Origin: Odiellus spinosus
Lineage: Eukaryota > Arthropoda > Arachnida > Opiliones > Phalangiidae
NCBI GenBank assembly: GCA_963920705.1
Contig: OY987228.1
Coordinates: forward strand, 13,437,187-13,501,186
Length of the DNA stretch: 64,000 nt
Direction of reading: 5' to 3'
Under the pieces are notes generated by a model, which saw only the letters and a program-made list of their open reading frames with translations, was not told the DNA's origin and did no database searches. Numbering within the stretch: position 1 is the first letter of the stretch; each line of letters begins with the position of its first letter. Positions 38,501-50,576 of this stretch are shown here, piece by piece. The position numbers and the translations under genes were made by a program.

Positions 38501-41500
38501 AATACAGGTTAAATTAATACAGGTTAAATTTAATTTAACCAATTGAAGAATTTGTAGCAATTTGAAAACTTTCAGAAAGCAATTTTTGATTTTCTTTTCT
38601 TATTTAAACTTTTAACTCCTTTTAAACCCAGCTAGGACCGGCCCTATTATACGAACTTGATAAGCCTAATGGTGTTTCATTTGCCTCCTCATTCCCAACG
38701 GGATCTGTTAATATTGTCATATACACACGAGGGTGTAAAAGGAGACTAATCCGCATTAGCATAAACGTGGTTGGTCGGTAAAAAGGACCCTCTTTATATT
38801 ATTTGGGTATGCGCGACCGGCTAATTTGAAGACGTGTCGCGTTACACCACCCTATAACCTCTTGCTCGAACCATCCTCCCCGATACTTCTGATAGTTAAT
38901 TTCACCTTAATTTGACAGCGAGTACGAAGATAAGCTATAGTAATCTCTATACGATTGTTTACAAGAAAGTTTAGTTTTGCCCTCGCTATCAAATCATGAT
39001 GAAAATTCACTTTCCCGTGAAAACCGTTTTTCCACGTACCCATCCGTATAGCGCGCTATCTGTTCCTTGTCGGCTATATTCAAACCAGAAGGACAGAATA
39101 AAAGACCCGTGGATATATAAAAAATATCGGTCCAGCCAAAAAAAATCGCGTTTACAGGATAAAACCCCCAATTCCCTTTCGAACCTTCTCTTCTTTCTGG
39201 CTGGCTAGTTATCGGGGGAGTCTGTTAACAGTCAGATCGCATCAGCGTTTCCACTATAATCGTAATAACCCTGAGATTTCATCGAGTATAACGCTAGATA
39301 AACCCCCTCCATTACCGTGATCTAGTTTCTCCGAGATAGAGGCTAGTTTTAGAATTTTAACTGTCTGAAATCTCTGGATGATGTGATTGTATATGAACTA
39401 CAGCGGCTCACTCTCGGGACTCGGGAGTCGAACAAACAGAGCTTTTCAAGCTTGCACAAACACGACATCTTCGGAATATATACAGAGAAGAACGGTATAC
39501 ACAATAGACTTTTAAATCTGCTTAAAAATACGTTATAGCTCCGTTCTTATCCAAATCGCTTCTTCCCCCAAAAAATATTCTAGCTACTTATAAAGAAATA
39601 TGTCCGGATTTCGCGAATCTTATTCTTAATCTGGTAAAGCTTATACAGTATCGCGCATTGAGTCTCGGCAACCCTTAATATTTGCTCGTAGGTCCTACAA
39701 CTGTCAAAGCTAAGAAACTGCCTTCACGCTATTTTAGTCTGGTATATATCGTGGAACCCCGTGGGGGATAAAACTTGGCCATCCTTTATGTCCTATTATT
39801 ACCCTATTCGCCACCAAGTTTACTGTGAATTCGACAAGAAAGGTGTTTTTTCAATGGATTTTTATATTCGATTTTAGTTCAAAGTAGGGGTAAAGAGGAG
39901 GTACCTAAATAAAGGGTCCTCGGGCACCCGAGACTCGGGTGCTCACGGGGCAATTATCCTAGCTGATGTTGAGGACGTCAGATCCCGCGAGGGTTTTTAT
40001 TTCCTTTTGTCCATAGTGTGTCAACGTTTTATCAAGTATACGAATCAGGCCCTGATTTCAGAATTTCCAAAACTAGGTATTCCTGTTATATTAAGTAAAT
40101 ATGATAAATTTAACGGGTACTGTACCCTTTTTACGTGATGGAATTTTGGATCGATTCTTACCATGATATGAAACTTTACAAAAATTGAAGTTTTCAGCAA
40201 GCGTAAAGCCTGTTCACTATCCTATGACTGCGAGTAAATGAAATTTAAAGATAAGAGGCTGCTTAGTTTTGCGCTTGCTGAAATGTTTGAGTGATTTTGG
40301 TAATTTGGGTTGGGGGACCCAATCGCCATTCTATAGGATGCTATCTTCAAAGTCTGTAGATAGAAACACCGCTAGATGTACTTCTCGACGGGGTATATAC
40401 TAAATTTCCCGCCGCCATATGCCTCTAGCAGTTTCAGAATCTCCCCAATTTTTGTGATGTGATGGGAAAAAGTGGTCGTGATGATGTGTATGGATTAGGA
40501 AGGGCAATTTTCGACCCTTTTTTTGAGCAGTGTACGCTGGACAATGGTCGAATGAAGGGGCGAGGGACGTGTGTGATTTTTAGAGGGTGCCGACGCGATT
40601 CATCACCTTTTATAAGTACCGTTTATTTGAATTGTTCGCTGGTATAATCATGGCGCCCTCATGCCCACTTCGTATACCATAAATATAATATTCGTAGTCG
40701 TAAAACGTTAGAGGTCAGACTGAAGATTGGGATCGTTCTGGGTAATGACCGGGCTTATTTTAGGATGCATACTTCACACTTTGATCGAGAATTGAATAGC
40801 GCGTCGTTAGAACTCGTGGTAATTCCACGCTCTCGGACACCGTCACCTGAGATTTGAAGGAAGGGAATGCGTGGATCATCCTTTGTTAGTGGTCTTGGTG
40901 AAACTAACTGCAAGTGTAGTTGTTGGAGTTTTTTTATTTGACTTACGAAGAAACTAATCATCTATAAGTTCAGCCTTTCAAATCAAGTCTTAGCAAAGTC
41001 TTCCGCCCCCTATTTGGTTGTGATTTAATTAGGTAATAGGAACGACAATTGCATGTTTTTTCCACGTGTAGTTTTTGAACTATTCTCATCTATCAGCAGC
41101 CTCTCAAATCAAGTTTTATCAAATGCTTCCGCCCCTTATTGGTTATGATTTAATTAGGTGGTATTTACGGGTAACAATTTCATGCCTTTCCATGTGTAGT
41201 TTTGGACAAATGCTTTATTTTATACGGTGAAACTAATCGTCTATCAGAGGTCTATCAAATTAAGCCTTAACAAAGCCTTCTAACCCCTATTGGTCATGAT
41301 TTTAATAAGGTGATAGGAAAACCTTACAAGTAACGTCAATTCCTTGCCTTTGTGTAATTTATCGGTTATTTTACTTTTCAAACACCTGTAGGAATTCGTG
41401 CAATTCCTTTTTATTTTGACTTAACCGTTATAATTCTACTAAAGAATTTCTGACCCCATTGTGAAACATTTTACAAAAGACGTAAGTTTTAAGCCATCAT

Positions 41501-44500
41501 CCATAAAATTGTAGAACAGATAGAAAATCTTTTCTTTTATTTTGTTACACTGCGAATTTGGTCTCCATGCATTTTTTTTGTGTCGGGAGTAAAAACGCGT
41601 AAAAATCCAATGTCTATTGACTTTGGCAGCGATTTTGCTCCATTGAATTTGCGGAGCTTCGAGTTAGGAGAGGGACTCGGAGCCCTACAGACCGTCTTCT
41701 ATACTAGAATCTATTTTTTCCCTTTCACAACCCCCCTTCACATATATATATAGCCCCTTCGTTTTCCTTAAGCCTATTGCTATACAGTCCTGTATGACTT
41801 AGAAGAAGAAGAAAAAAAATCGTCCCTTTTTGGAGATTTTTCGGGAGCTTTATTTTCTTTAAACTCCCCGCGTGACGTCGAGTGTGGGGATTTATGGATT
41901 ATTAAACCCCTAAACCCTATACTTGTTGCACTCTAACAAGAAACTATTTTGCTACAACAAAACATGCTTTCCTATGATCATTTCAATCAAATCCAAGATT
42001 GGAGCCAGGAATAACTTGTTCCCAACTATTCCTTTGCAGTTTGCAATTTATGAAAATAGAGTGCGGATTAATGCATAATGTTAAATTCATAGAGTATAAA
42101 AGTAGATTCTTCAACAATTCTTGAATAAGAGTGGTATTAAGCCACGTATTCCATACTCACGCGTGATTCAAAAAAATAAAAAAAATAAATTTAACGCGTT
42201 TGACAAAGGGTATTCCTTAGTTTTTCTATATAATAAAAGCAACTCATCCCACGTTTAAATTCGAGAAATCTTTCCTATTTATCTTTTTTGCTTATTCTTG
42301 AGGAAAATTCTATCAAGAGGGAGAGTATATTCCTATTGTTGGAACCCAAAAATGCTTATCTTTTGGGGTGTTTGGATTAGCCAGCTCGTCCTTTCTATTC
42401 TTCGGGACTTTTTTTTTATTTGTTATGGATGTAAAAAAATTTACCAGACCTATTTGAATTGAATTATAAACCTCGAATTTCAGCGTGGTTTCGACAGGAC
42501 AAAGTTGGGATCTTGGTTATAAAGATATACACAATATGCTATCAATCTGGCGAACCGTTTGGTATATGAAGCTTAGTTTTTGATCCAGACTTTTCAATTG
42601 CTTTTGTGCTTAAATTATATTTTATTTCCTTGCGTAAACTCTACGCGATTTAAACACAATATTACAGGATTCTATCTAAAGAAAGCTAATCATCCCTATT
42701 CATGATTTAACCAATTAATAAGTGGGCCTAACGAAATTTAAAATTTAATCGCAATTAGTTTGTATTAGACGAGCGTCGCGCCTCGTCTAGATAATATATA
42801 AAAAATGAAGTAGCCGCCCTTTGATTAGATCGTAATTAAAATAACGAGCTTTATCACGCGATATTTGGAAACTCATTTACAAGTTGAGCGCTAAAGCGGC
42901 GAGCGACCAGCAACGCGGGTAATCATAATTATAAGCTTGATGTATCACTGGCCTTTCACGCTCTGTTGAATATGGACACGCGAGTATATTGCTCGCCCTT
43001 TCCTCCCTCTCCAAATCGTACATAGAGATCCGATAAAGCTTACTAGGCAACGCGAGCTTTAACATATATTTTCAATGGGCTTTTGAGGGTTTTTTTCCCC
43101 GTCAAGCACGTTTTACGCGTATTTTAGGGGCCAAATCTAAATTAAACGAAAACGGTTTTTAGCCGGGTTTTTTATGGGATTTATCTTATCTATTTTCCTC
43201 ATCTTTACGATATATGGTTACTAAAACGATGGTTAAGTTATAATTTAATAAATTGGTTCAACTACACCAGGGAAACGTTTTTTGAAAATTCGTTTATTAA
43301 AGCGTGGATAAAGTAAGGATATTTGAAAATAGGTCTAGAAAAGTATCTAGATTTGAAAATAATTGGTTTGGAAAAGTATCTGGATTTGAAAATAATTGGT
43401 TTGGAAAAGTATCTGGATTTAGAAAATTTGTTTTTAAGAGTATCTGGATTTAGAAAATTTGTTTTTAAGAGTATCTGGATTTAGAAAATTTGTTTTTAAG
43501 AGTATCTGGATTTAGAAAATTTGTTTTTAAGAGTATCTGGATTTAGAAAATTTGTTTTTAAAAGTATCTGGATTTAGAAAATTTGTTTTTAAAAGTATCT
43601 GGATTTAGAAAATTTGTTTTTAAAAGTATCTGGATTTAGAAAATTTGTTTTTAAAAGTATCTAGATTTGAAAATAATTGCTTTGAAAATATTTACAACTG
43701 GTTAGTTTGAAAATAATTAGTTCTGGATAATATGAAAAAGGATTTGGTCAATTCATAGAATTCTAAAATGAGTGAAGGAATTTTCAAATTAGTTTTGGCA
43801 GGTCAAGGAATTTGAAAATTAGTTTTGGCAGGTCAAGGAATTTGAAAATTAGTTTTGGCAGGTCAAGGAATTTGTAAATTAGTTTTGGCAGGTCAAGGAA
43901 TTTTAAAATACGATTTCATGCAAACCCTTGACCGACCTTTATACTAAAAGCAAAATTCCTAACAGGCCTAAATTGATTATTTAAAAAAACAGTTTTGATA
44001 TTGAATCAATGTACTGTTGGGTTCTTTTCTAATGGTAGCAAATAGTGGCCAACTAACCAAATATACTCGAAATACCAAGCCATTAACCTGTTATACACCC
44101 CGTATAATAAATTTACTCGACCATTCAACCCTCGCCTGTCTGCATGGTTTATAGTCGTGGCTTAACGATACCGGATATGTTTACCCTAACAGGAGTTAGG
44201 TAAACAACACGTTTTTAACTTGTATTAGCTAAACGATTATAATGTTTACTCGGCACCGATTTGAATTAGGATATAAGTTCTTAAGTGGATTATTATTTAT
44301 ATCCCTGATTATTTCGTAACATTGCATAATCGACTAATTCTTAGAAACAAAACTACGTAAGCCTAAAATTAAAACTAAGATTTGCAACAATAAAATTATA
44401 TTTTCCTTATTTAGTTAACCATTTAGCCTATTAGTTTTTAGAAATTCATAGGCAATATTTGCATTAATTAAAAAAATTTTGGGATCTTTCAAATCAATTT

Positions 44501-47500
44501 TGACGTAAAAAATTATGAATTTGTTTAAATTCATAAAAAGAGTTCAATATAAAAAAACCAATTCAAAATAGCAAACGTTATCAAATTAAATCGAATTGTT
44601 TCATTACTCCACGTTCCCTTTAAAAAGTTGTTTCCTTAGAGAAATAAGTTTTAGCGCGATGTACTGATCGATGCAGAATATAATTGAATACTTGCTCTTA
44701 TAATTTAATTCTTAATTCCCAACTATCTTCCGCAATTGAACTATATCTGAATAGTAAATACCCAAGTTGACACTTATACCTGAAATATACAGACCAAGAC
44801 ATTTATATAAATAATGAGATGATACTTTTCGAATAAACATTATGTCTTTACCAGTATTGACAAATATATATTTTCATCAAGTCTCGTCACGCCGTATTAA
44901 CCCCTAGTTGACCCTTCTTTGAGAGCCCGAATCGAATATATCGGTATATACTAATAAAAATGAGTCAGAGTACGCGGGAACCAGGCTCAAAGCGATGCCT
45001 AACTATATTGTTTTCCCTAAGGAACGAAGCTCACGTGAGCAGTCCTGCATGGGTTCGCCTTGCAACTCCGACAGGTAAATGAGTATTAAATAAAAAAATG
45101 GTAGCTTATATACCTTAGCATTAAATTATTATTATAACTGCCAGTACGATGCCTTTTTACGACATTTGACGGGTCCCTTGTCGCGTTCGTTCGTATAGCC
45201 TAGCTCTGCGTGTTAGACGCTTTAGTCCCGCGCGAGCGAGCTCTCCTGTCACAATTCCGTCGGGTACGTTTTGAGTTCTTTTCCCCCGTATAATATACCC
45301 GTGCAAGCTCGTTTTCCACAATTAACCGTCTAAATATGGTCGTATATTCTAGCGATATTAATCAGATACTGGAGTCTCGATGGCCTAAAGGTGCCTTCAC
45401 GAGTCATCGAGAATGAAAAGATAACTAAGCTGAGACTGTCCTATAGGAAAAGTGTTTCATAAACATCTACTTTTGATTAAATTGGAGCCAAGACAGTTAA
45501 ATCAGGTTAAGTGATAAGTATAATGACGTATAGTTACGTATACGACCAATAACAAATCTTATCGGAAAACAGTGTCAAAACCACTCGCGTGACTACTGAG
45601 TCTTAATAGCCAAGGCTTAGTTGCTTTAACACTGACACGTGACTAAAAATATTCAGATGTTTTATAGGCAATACTACACCCATTTCTCTGAGTATCATTC
45701 TTTAAGAAAGACCGTTTTTCTAAATTATTTACTGCTTGTTCGACGTTTTTTTATAAATCTTAAAATGGATATAAGTTATTTCGAGGATAACGCCCTCAAG
45801 ATTTAAATAATGTCCAATCGCGTAAATCCCCTACTTTCTAATTCACGGCAGACACTTTTTGTTTATACTCTCTGCTTATTGAATTACGTCTATAGCTCTT
45901 TCCTTCCTGCCTTGCACTACATTGCTTTTAATATGGTAGGCCAATTATATAGCTATTACGAGTTAAGCTTTAATTAGACAAAAGTTTAGTTAAATCTCAT
46001 GAGTATATCAAGTGAGAGTAATTTTTTATACAAATAATTTGCAAACAGGGACTCCTGTTCTCTCAAATTCCCATTAAAATCTTTCGACAAAATAATGATC
46101 ATCAATTTTGATTTAACAAACGTTCAATTATGCAAATGAGTAAATAGAGCTCTCTGATTGGTCGATGTGAAAATTAAATTTAAATTCATTAATTTTGGAG
46201 TCCATAAAGGTTTTCATTTTCTCCAGTAAGAAGGAACTCTTCTCTATCGTCGCTTATAAAAGTCTAATTTTAATCTTACATTATTGTAGAAATTCTTATA
46301 TAAAAATAGACTAATTTACATTTGAATTTCTTATTAAATGATATATTACAAATGAAATTCGGCTTCATTTTTGTGAAGGCACCTTTAGGCTCTTTATCAC
46401 CGACACCCACTACTTAGGACTAATTCGCCAAATAGAAATAATGTATATTTGTATCTAGCCAGCGTTAAAACTCAGTTGAGAATATATTAAATATATTTCT
46501 GTAATAGTTAGTAGTACTTTTCGCGTGCATGGTGCGGTTAAATTGGTTTTTCCCCCTCTCACAAATATTTATGATCAATTCCCACATGATTATATATTTT
46601 ATGATTTCGTGAATGTCTATTTAAAATGAATGATAAATGCGTAACGATTATTTTTAATATATACATCATTATCGTGTTTAAAGTTTATATTTAGTAATGT
46701 TTTTGGTCAATTATATCGACACACGTGATTTGATTATGGTTTAATTATTAGTTGAACGTAATGTAAATTAACTATACACTAAGGTAGGATTATACTTCGT
46801 AGCATCCTTTGTTTAGGTCATTTTTTCATAGATAAACTATTATATAAAAAGATTTCTAAGAAAAATTATTTGATTCGTAAATTCATGAATTGTACACTTA
46901 GAAATGTATAGGGATTTCTTTGTCTATTAATTTATTATCCATTGGTAAGTTATATATGGTATGAAATTATTGAACCCATATTTATATAGCTCTGAACTAA
47001 AATATATTTTAAAGGGGGAATGAAACTACAATTTTAATTCATCGCCCTGAAGACTTATATTGAGATACAGCTCTTTATTGAAACTAAATTTACCGTTTTT
47101 TGAGTCTTTATTTGCGCTTTTATTTCAAAAAGTATATTTGCTGTAGTCTGAGGATTCTCAACTCGCGACTTCTATTTCTATAAATTGACATATTAAATCA
47201 GCTGGTTTTCTGGTTTCATACTAATTTTAAAAAAACTGAAATATCTATGAAAGGCTATACCCTACAACACGATAATAAAACCGTTTTAATTTCAGTTCAC
47301 CCCTTGATTTATTGAATAGTTTATTTTTCATTAAATTTCCGATATAAATGTCACTACACAAATATAAGAAATGTGTATTTGTGATTCAAAAGGATAGTGG
47401 AAATCGCACGAAGAACATTTGAAGCTGCCTTCTACAGCGTTTAGTCACGTGATGACATTAGATCTGTTAAAGTTAGCTTCACGTTCACAATTTCTTAACC

Positions 47501-48094
47501 TCTCTATAATCATTCAACCTGCGGAAATTTTATGATAATGTTTAAATTCTTACCGCATTCGTTTCGATTCTTGTTGACTTGGATATGTAGCGGGGAGAGC
47601 GAAGGGTGTGATCCATTTTGCCTATCAGCTGGCTGTTGTTGGTGTGTTCCGGAATTATTTTGCCGCGTTGGCGAGTGGTGATGCGAATGATGATGGTGGT
47701 GGTGATGATGATGTCGCGAGCCAGTGTGGTGATGGTGATGATGGTGATTCCTCTTGGCCGCCGCTTTCAGTCCCAGTATCGCGTCGATGGAATGGGACGG
47801 AATCGGAGCGGAATCTTCTCCCGTACCTACTACACCGTGCGAGCCGGAACCATTCTCTCCTCCGCGAGCGTTTCCCGCTTCTCTTTCATCTCGATCTTCC
47901 TCTCGTCGGGGAGGCGATTTTCGTTCGGGGCTCGAGGCGACGGGAGCTCGTTGTAGAAGCATGGGCGGCGAGAGAGCCGACTCGACCCGTTGTTGTTGCT
48001 TGGAAGTCGGCTGCAACGACCGGCATATTTCCACCGGCGTTACGGCGGCTCGATAGAGTTCGTAATTCGCCGGACACTTGGGCTCCATAACCAT
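28913..48094 (-). CDS. Rx: Retinal homeobox (Rx/Rax) transcription factor, three coding exons
   Basis: The CDS is complement(join(28913..29593, 36280..36569, 47554..48094)), 1512 nt, 503 aa. Rx proteins are nuclear regulators of eye and anterior brain development in many animals. An octapeptide HSIDAILG lies at residues 101-108 and poly-His tracts at 117-139. The Q50 homeodomain is at 232-291, with [26 protein letters not shown] and [16 protein letters not shown], all hallmarks of Rx. The C-terminal OAR domain is [19 protein letters not shown] (478-496). The start ATG has a strong context (GCCATGG) and follows an in-frame TAA at 48125-48127; a second ATG is two codons on. Introns are phase 1 (11 kb) and phase 0 (6.7 kb). 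The second splits the homeodomain between positions 46 and 47, as in hbn. The gene looks complete and functional. Confidence 0.95.
29594..36279 (-). other. Rx: Rx intron 2 (6.7 kb)
   Basis: Phase-0 intron, donor CAG|GTTGGTTGG and acceptor GATTTAG. AT-rich with no gene or RNA recognised. A three-copy 30-bp repeat lies 100-200 bases into the intron from the donor. Short frames at 31242-31424, 34398-34592, 34740-34982 and 34982-35170 have no family resemblance. Confidence 0.85.
36081..36178. repeat. 30-bp tandem repeat in Rx intron 2
   Basis: Three and a third near-identical copies of CCTCACTTATAGGAACCGGA plus CAACTGGCCT. On the Rx strand the frame from exon 2 stays open through it, giving decapeptides like [10 protein letters not shown]. 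See findings. Confidence 0.95.
36280..36569 (-). CDS. Rx: Rx coding exon 2 (linker and homeodomain helices 1-2)
   Basis: Starts after the acceptor CTCCGCAG with two bases that complete codon 181, and encodes an Asn/Ser/Asp/Gly-rich linker, then [13 protein letters not shown] through VNLPEVRVQ. The donor sits after homeodomain residue 46. Confidence 0.93.
39924..39942. other. 19-bp perfect palindrome
   Basis: GCACCCGAG-A-CTCGGGTGC, within Rx intron 1 in an otherwise AT-rich context. It could be a protein-binding site or a cruciform seed; no function can be assigned. Confidence 0.6.
40948..41350. repeat. ~130-148-bp tandem repeat, about 3 copies, in Rx intron 1
   Basis: Each copy runs GAAACTAATC.TCTAT..G..., TCAAAT(C/T)AAG, CTTC(C)..CCCCTATT(T)GGT.(A/G)TGATTTAATTAGGT and ends CACGTGTAGTTTTTGAAC or similar. 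Copies start near 40951, 41080 and 41229. Confidence 0.75.
43315..43690. repeat. 31-bp minisatellite, about 11 copies, in Rx intron 1
   Basis: Unit GTATCTGGATTTAGAAAATT plus TGTTTTTAAGA, nearly identical in the centre and diverging at both ends (GGTTTGGAAAA variant on the left). Confidence 0.95.
43770..43915. repeat. 30-bp minisatellite, about 4.5 copies, in Rx intron 1
   Basis: Unit AATTTGAAAATTAGTTTTGG plus CAGGTCAAGG. Adjacent to, but different in sequence from, the 31-bp array. Confidence 0.95.
45383..46390. mobile_element. 1-kb element with 18-bp perfect TIRs in Rx intron 1
   Basis: GCCTAAAGGTGCCTTCAC at 45383-45400 is exactly inverted at 46373-46390. The flanks TCTCGATG (left) and TCTTTATC (right) agree at only 5 of 8 bases, so a target-site duplication is not secure. 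No transposase frame. Probably a non-autonomous DNA transposon. Confidence 0.55.
47554..48094 (-). CDS. Rx: Rx coding exon 1 (octapeptide and poly-His)
   Basis: Encodes residues 1-180 plus one base. Order: Cys/Tyr-containing N-terminus, Gln- and Ser/Pro-rich stretch, acidic-basic mixed region ([10 protein letters not shown]), the octapeptide HSIDAILG that binds Groucho-type co-repressors in this family, two His runs, then a Gln/Asn/Ser-rich linker. The donor is GTAAGAA. Open frames on the opposite strand (47608-48090) are shadows of the His-rich sequence. Confidence 0.92.
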
Positions 48095-48600
48095 GGCACG
48101 CGTTATAAGAGTCGATTCGCCCTTTTAAATCATGATTAACTCTTCCGAGCAACTCTCGAAATCCGAGAGAGAGAAAAGAGCGAGCGAGAGACAGAGGGAG
48201 AGAAGAGAGAGAGAGAAAGAGAGAAAAAAAAAAAGGCCCCGAAGTAGAAATTTTATTAAGGCTTTTCCTTACGCAATAATAGTGAAATAATTCGACTTTA
48301 TTCGTCGAGTAAACGTCGGGGGAGATTGCGTTCTAGAGTCGTTACTAGTCTCTCCGCGCGCGGGCAGCCTCTTGCTTAGTCGATCGCCCTCGAATTCGCG
48401 CGCCTCGTCGTCTGCTTACGATCGTCTGCTAGCGCCGTTTTTATTGGCCTGTAACGTTTCTCCCCCTCTAAGGGTAGTGGGGACCTTTTCTAGAAGCGAA
48501 TGAGAAAGATCCAATTGGCGGGGCGAGAATTTCTCCCGCTTTTGACTGGCACTCGAACCAATGGAGAGAAGATGAAGGAGGCTGATTTTAAGGAGAACGC
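48095..48600 (-). promoter_or_regulatory. Rx: Rx 5' UTR and proximal promoter region
   Basis: Just upstream of the Rx ATG lies a GA tract (plus strand 48165-48235; CT on the Rx strand), then a CpG-rich block (48330-48560). On the Rx strand this block contains CCAATAAAAACGG (48435-48447), a CCAAT next to an A-rich TATA-like word, and CCCCGCCAATT (48513-48523), an E2F-like/CCAAT composite. An in-frame stop at 48125-48127 bounds the reading frame. The transcription start is not determinable; somewhere at 48400-48430 would fit the TATA-like word. Confidence 0.4.
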
Positions 48601-50569
48601 GAGAGAGAGAGAAATATAGAGAAGGAAGTGCGACGTACAGCGGAACTTTTGATAAAGGAATTGGGGAGGTTAGAAGGGGTGGGGGATGATGTTCTCCGAA
48701 GCTGACCTAGCCGGCGTGATAGAAAGGGGGCTTCCTGGAAATTAAGACGAGGCTCTTCGTCTCTCGTCCTTCCCAATTTCGTCCCAAAGAAGATACACTC
48801 TCTTAGTCTCTCTTCTTCGTTTTCGTGTTTGTTCGAAATCTCATTCGGCAAGAGAAGAGGGTAAACCAATCAATCTGCAACCATTACCAAGTGGTTTTTC
48901 ATTTATTTTTTGTTTGAAATTTTTTCATAACTTGGAAATATTTGATAAAAATACGATTAATTCGAAAATTGTTTTCATGATATAATTTTCGGAAAACATT
49001 TTATCAAGCACATATATAGTATAGAAAATTAATATATATATATTTCTGTACATTTATTTGTCAAATATACTTGAACGGAAACATAAAAATAATTTGAATA
49101 CAGTTTCTTGATCGTTTTGAGGAATTTCTGTTTAAAAAGTCTACACTAAATAATAATGCAATTTAATGACGTTACAGCTAAAATCCTCCGCTCTTCCAAA
49201 AAATACATTTTTGAATAGAGACTTATTAGCCAAATACTTTTATACTCGGTTACATCCTTGGGATTTAAATCCCCATAGTAAACCGGTTTTTCAATGGGAA
49301 TTTTGTTTATTTGACAGATGAGGCGTAATTAGCCGGATTAATCAGATTTATAAATGTTAATCGATGTTTACGTAGCCTTTTCGGTTCAGTAAACTTCGGT
49401 TAAATCTGATTAAACTAGCTAATTACTTCCCTACTGAAGATGGTATAAATTATGCTGAAACCGAATATGGACAAGAACGACTCGAGTATTCTGGTCAATT
49501 TATAGAATAGATGGCATAGTAATATGAAGAAGTGTTTGAATTATTTTGAAAACCAAATGGAGTCGAATTTCTTTGCGGATTGCAATTTTTATTTCTTATG
49601 AAGGGAGAATGAAGAGGAAAATCTAGAGATATTATATAGATTAATATTCCATTTTAAGAGCAATTTGCAGTACTATTTTTATTCGACATAAGATTGAGCA
49701 AAGTATATCAATCGGCCGCAGGTTTTCTGTATTTTGCGCACACAAACTCTTGAAAAAAAAAGGTATGGTTATACCATTTAGTGTTAATTTTATTTAATGG
49801 TAAACAATTTAAACTAATCGTACTTTCATCTTATTCGTGTTTGTTAGGCATATTGTAGAAAGCCTAAGCCTTAATCTTTGATATAATTTATCCAAGGCTT
49901 AAACTGAATATAAATATATATAAGGGGGGGAAGAGAACCCCTTTTTATTTCGAGTAGGAAATAACGTTTCTACTTCTTGGTCGGCCGGATTATTAATTCA
50001 GTTAGGCTTAGCTCTTAGCTACTTTATACGTGAGAAGCAAACAAACTACAGCCTTAATTAAGGCTAGGTCTCGACGCGGCTTTTACGCGCGCTTTAATAG
50101 ACGTTAATGGATATTTAATTGTCGATGCTGTAATGGAAGAGAGAGAAGAGAAGGCGAGTAAGGCTAGCGTCCTAACTGCCTCCTGATTATATTTCCCCGA
50201 GAATAATAATTCGACTAACGAAATTCTTAGTGGCAGCTACCTGCCCTGATAGCCGCGTATTCAGCATTCGCGCCCCCCCCCCCTCCTCTTTTCCTTTCCT
50301 TTTAGACGGGAACCACTCTTCTCCAATTACGGAACCCCGAAATTGAACGGAAGTGGAAATATTGTTTGCAACCCCCCCGCCGCCAACTGGGCTTCCCCTC
50401 CCTACACGTTGGAACCCCGAATGAAAGCTTGTTTTAGCTCCCGGTAGATGGGCATATTTTTAATTAGGAACAATTTATATTAGTGGCCAGTAATGTTTTT
50501 GTATAACAGTCTTCGATTATTATGTTTCTAAGTGGAATCAGGAGTATATAATTAAGAATCCTCTTTTTG
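48601..50569. other. Rx upstream intergenic DNA, no gene seen
   Basis: 48600-48870 continues the GC-richer, tract-biased sequence. The remainder is AT-rich with a C-run near 50274-50282 and a GC-richer part around 50200-50440. No gene or RNA recognised. Confidence 0.45.
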
Positions 50570-50576
50570 GGTGAAG

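Larger units (their letters stand above)
36570..47553 (-). other. Rx: Rx intron 1 (11 kb)
   Basis: Phase-1 intron, donor TGCG|GTAAGAA and acceptor TTCTCCGCAG. It contains the ~130-bp tandem near 41 kb, two minisatellites at 43.3-43.9 kb and a 1-kb inverted-repeat element at 45383-46390. Long first introns of developmental homeobox genes often hold enhancers, but no specific enhancer can be read here. Confidence 0.85.

Noticed and set aside
42766..42789. Perfect 8-bp-stem hairpin TAGACGAG/CTCGTCTA
   Set aside because: Too short to assign meaning; stems of this size are expected in 64 kb.
47608..48090. Plus-strand frames of up to 160 codons
   Set aside because: Antisense shadows of Rx exon 1, caused by its His-rich, GC-rich coding sequence.
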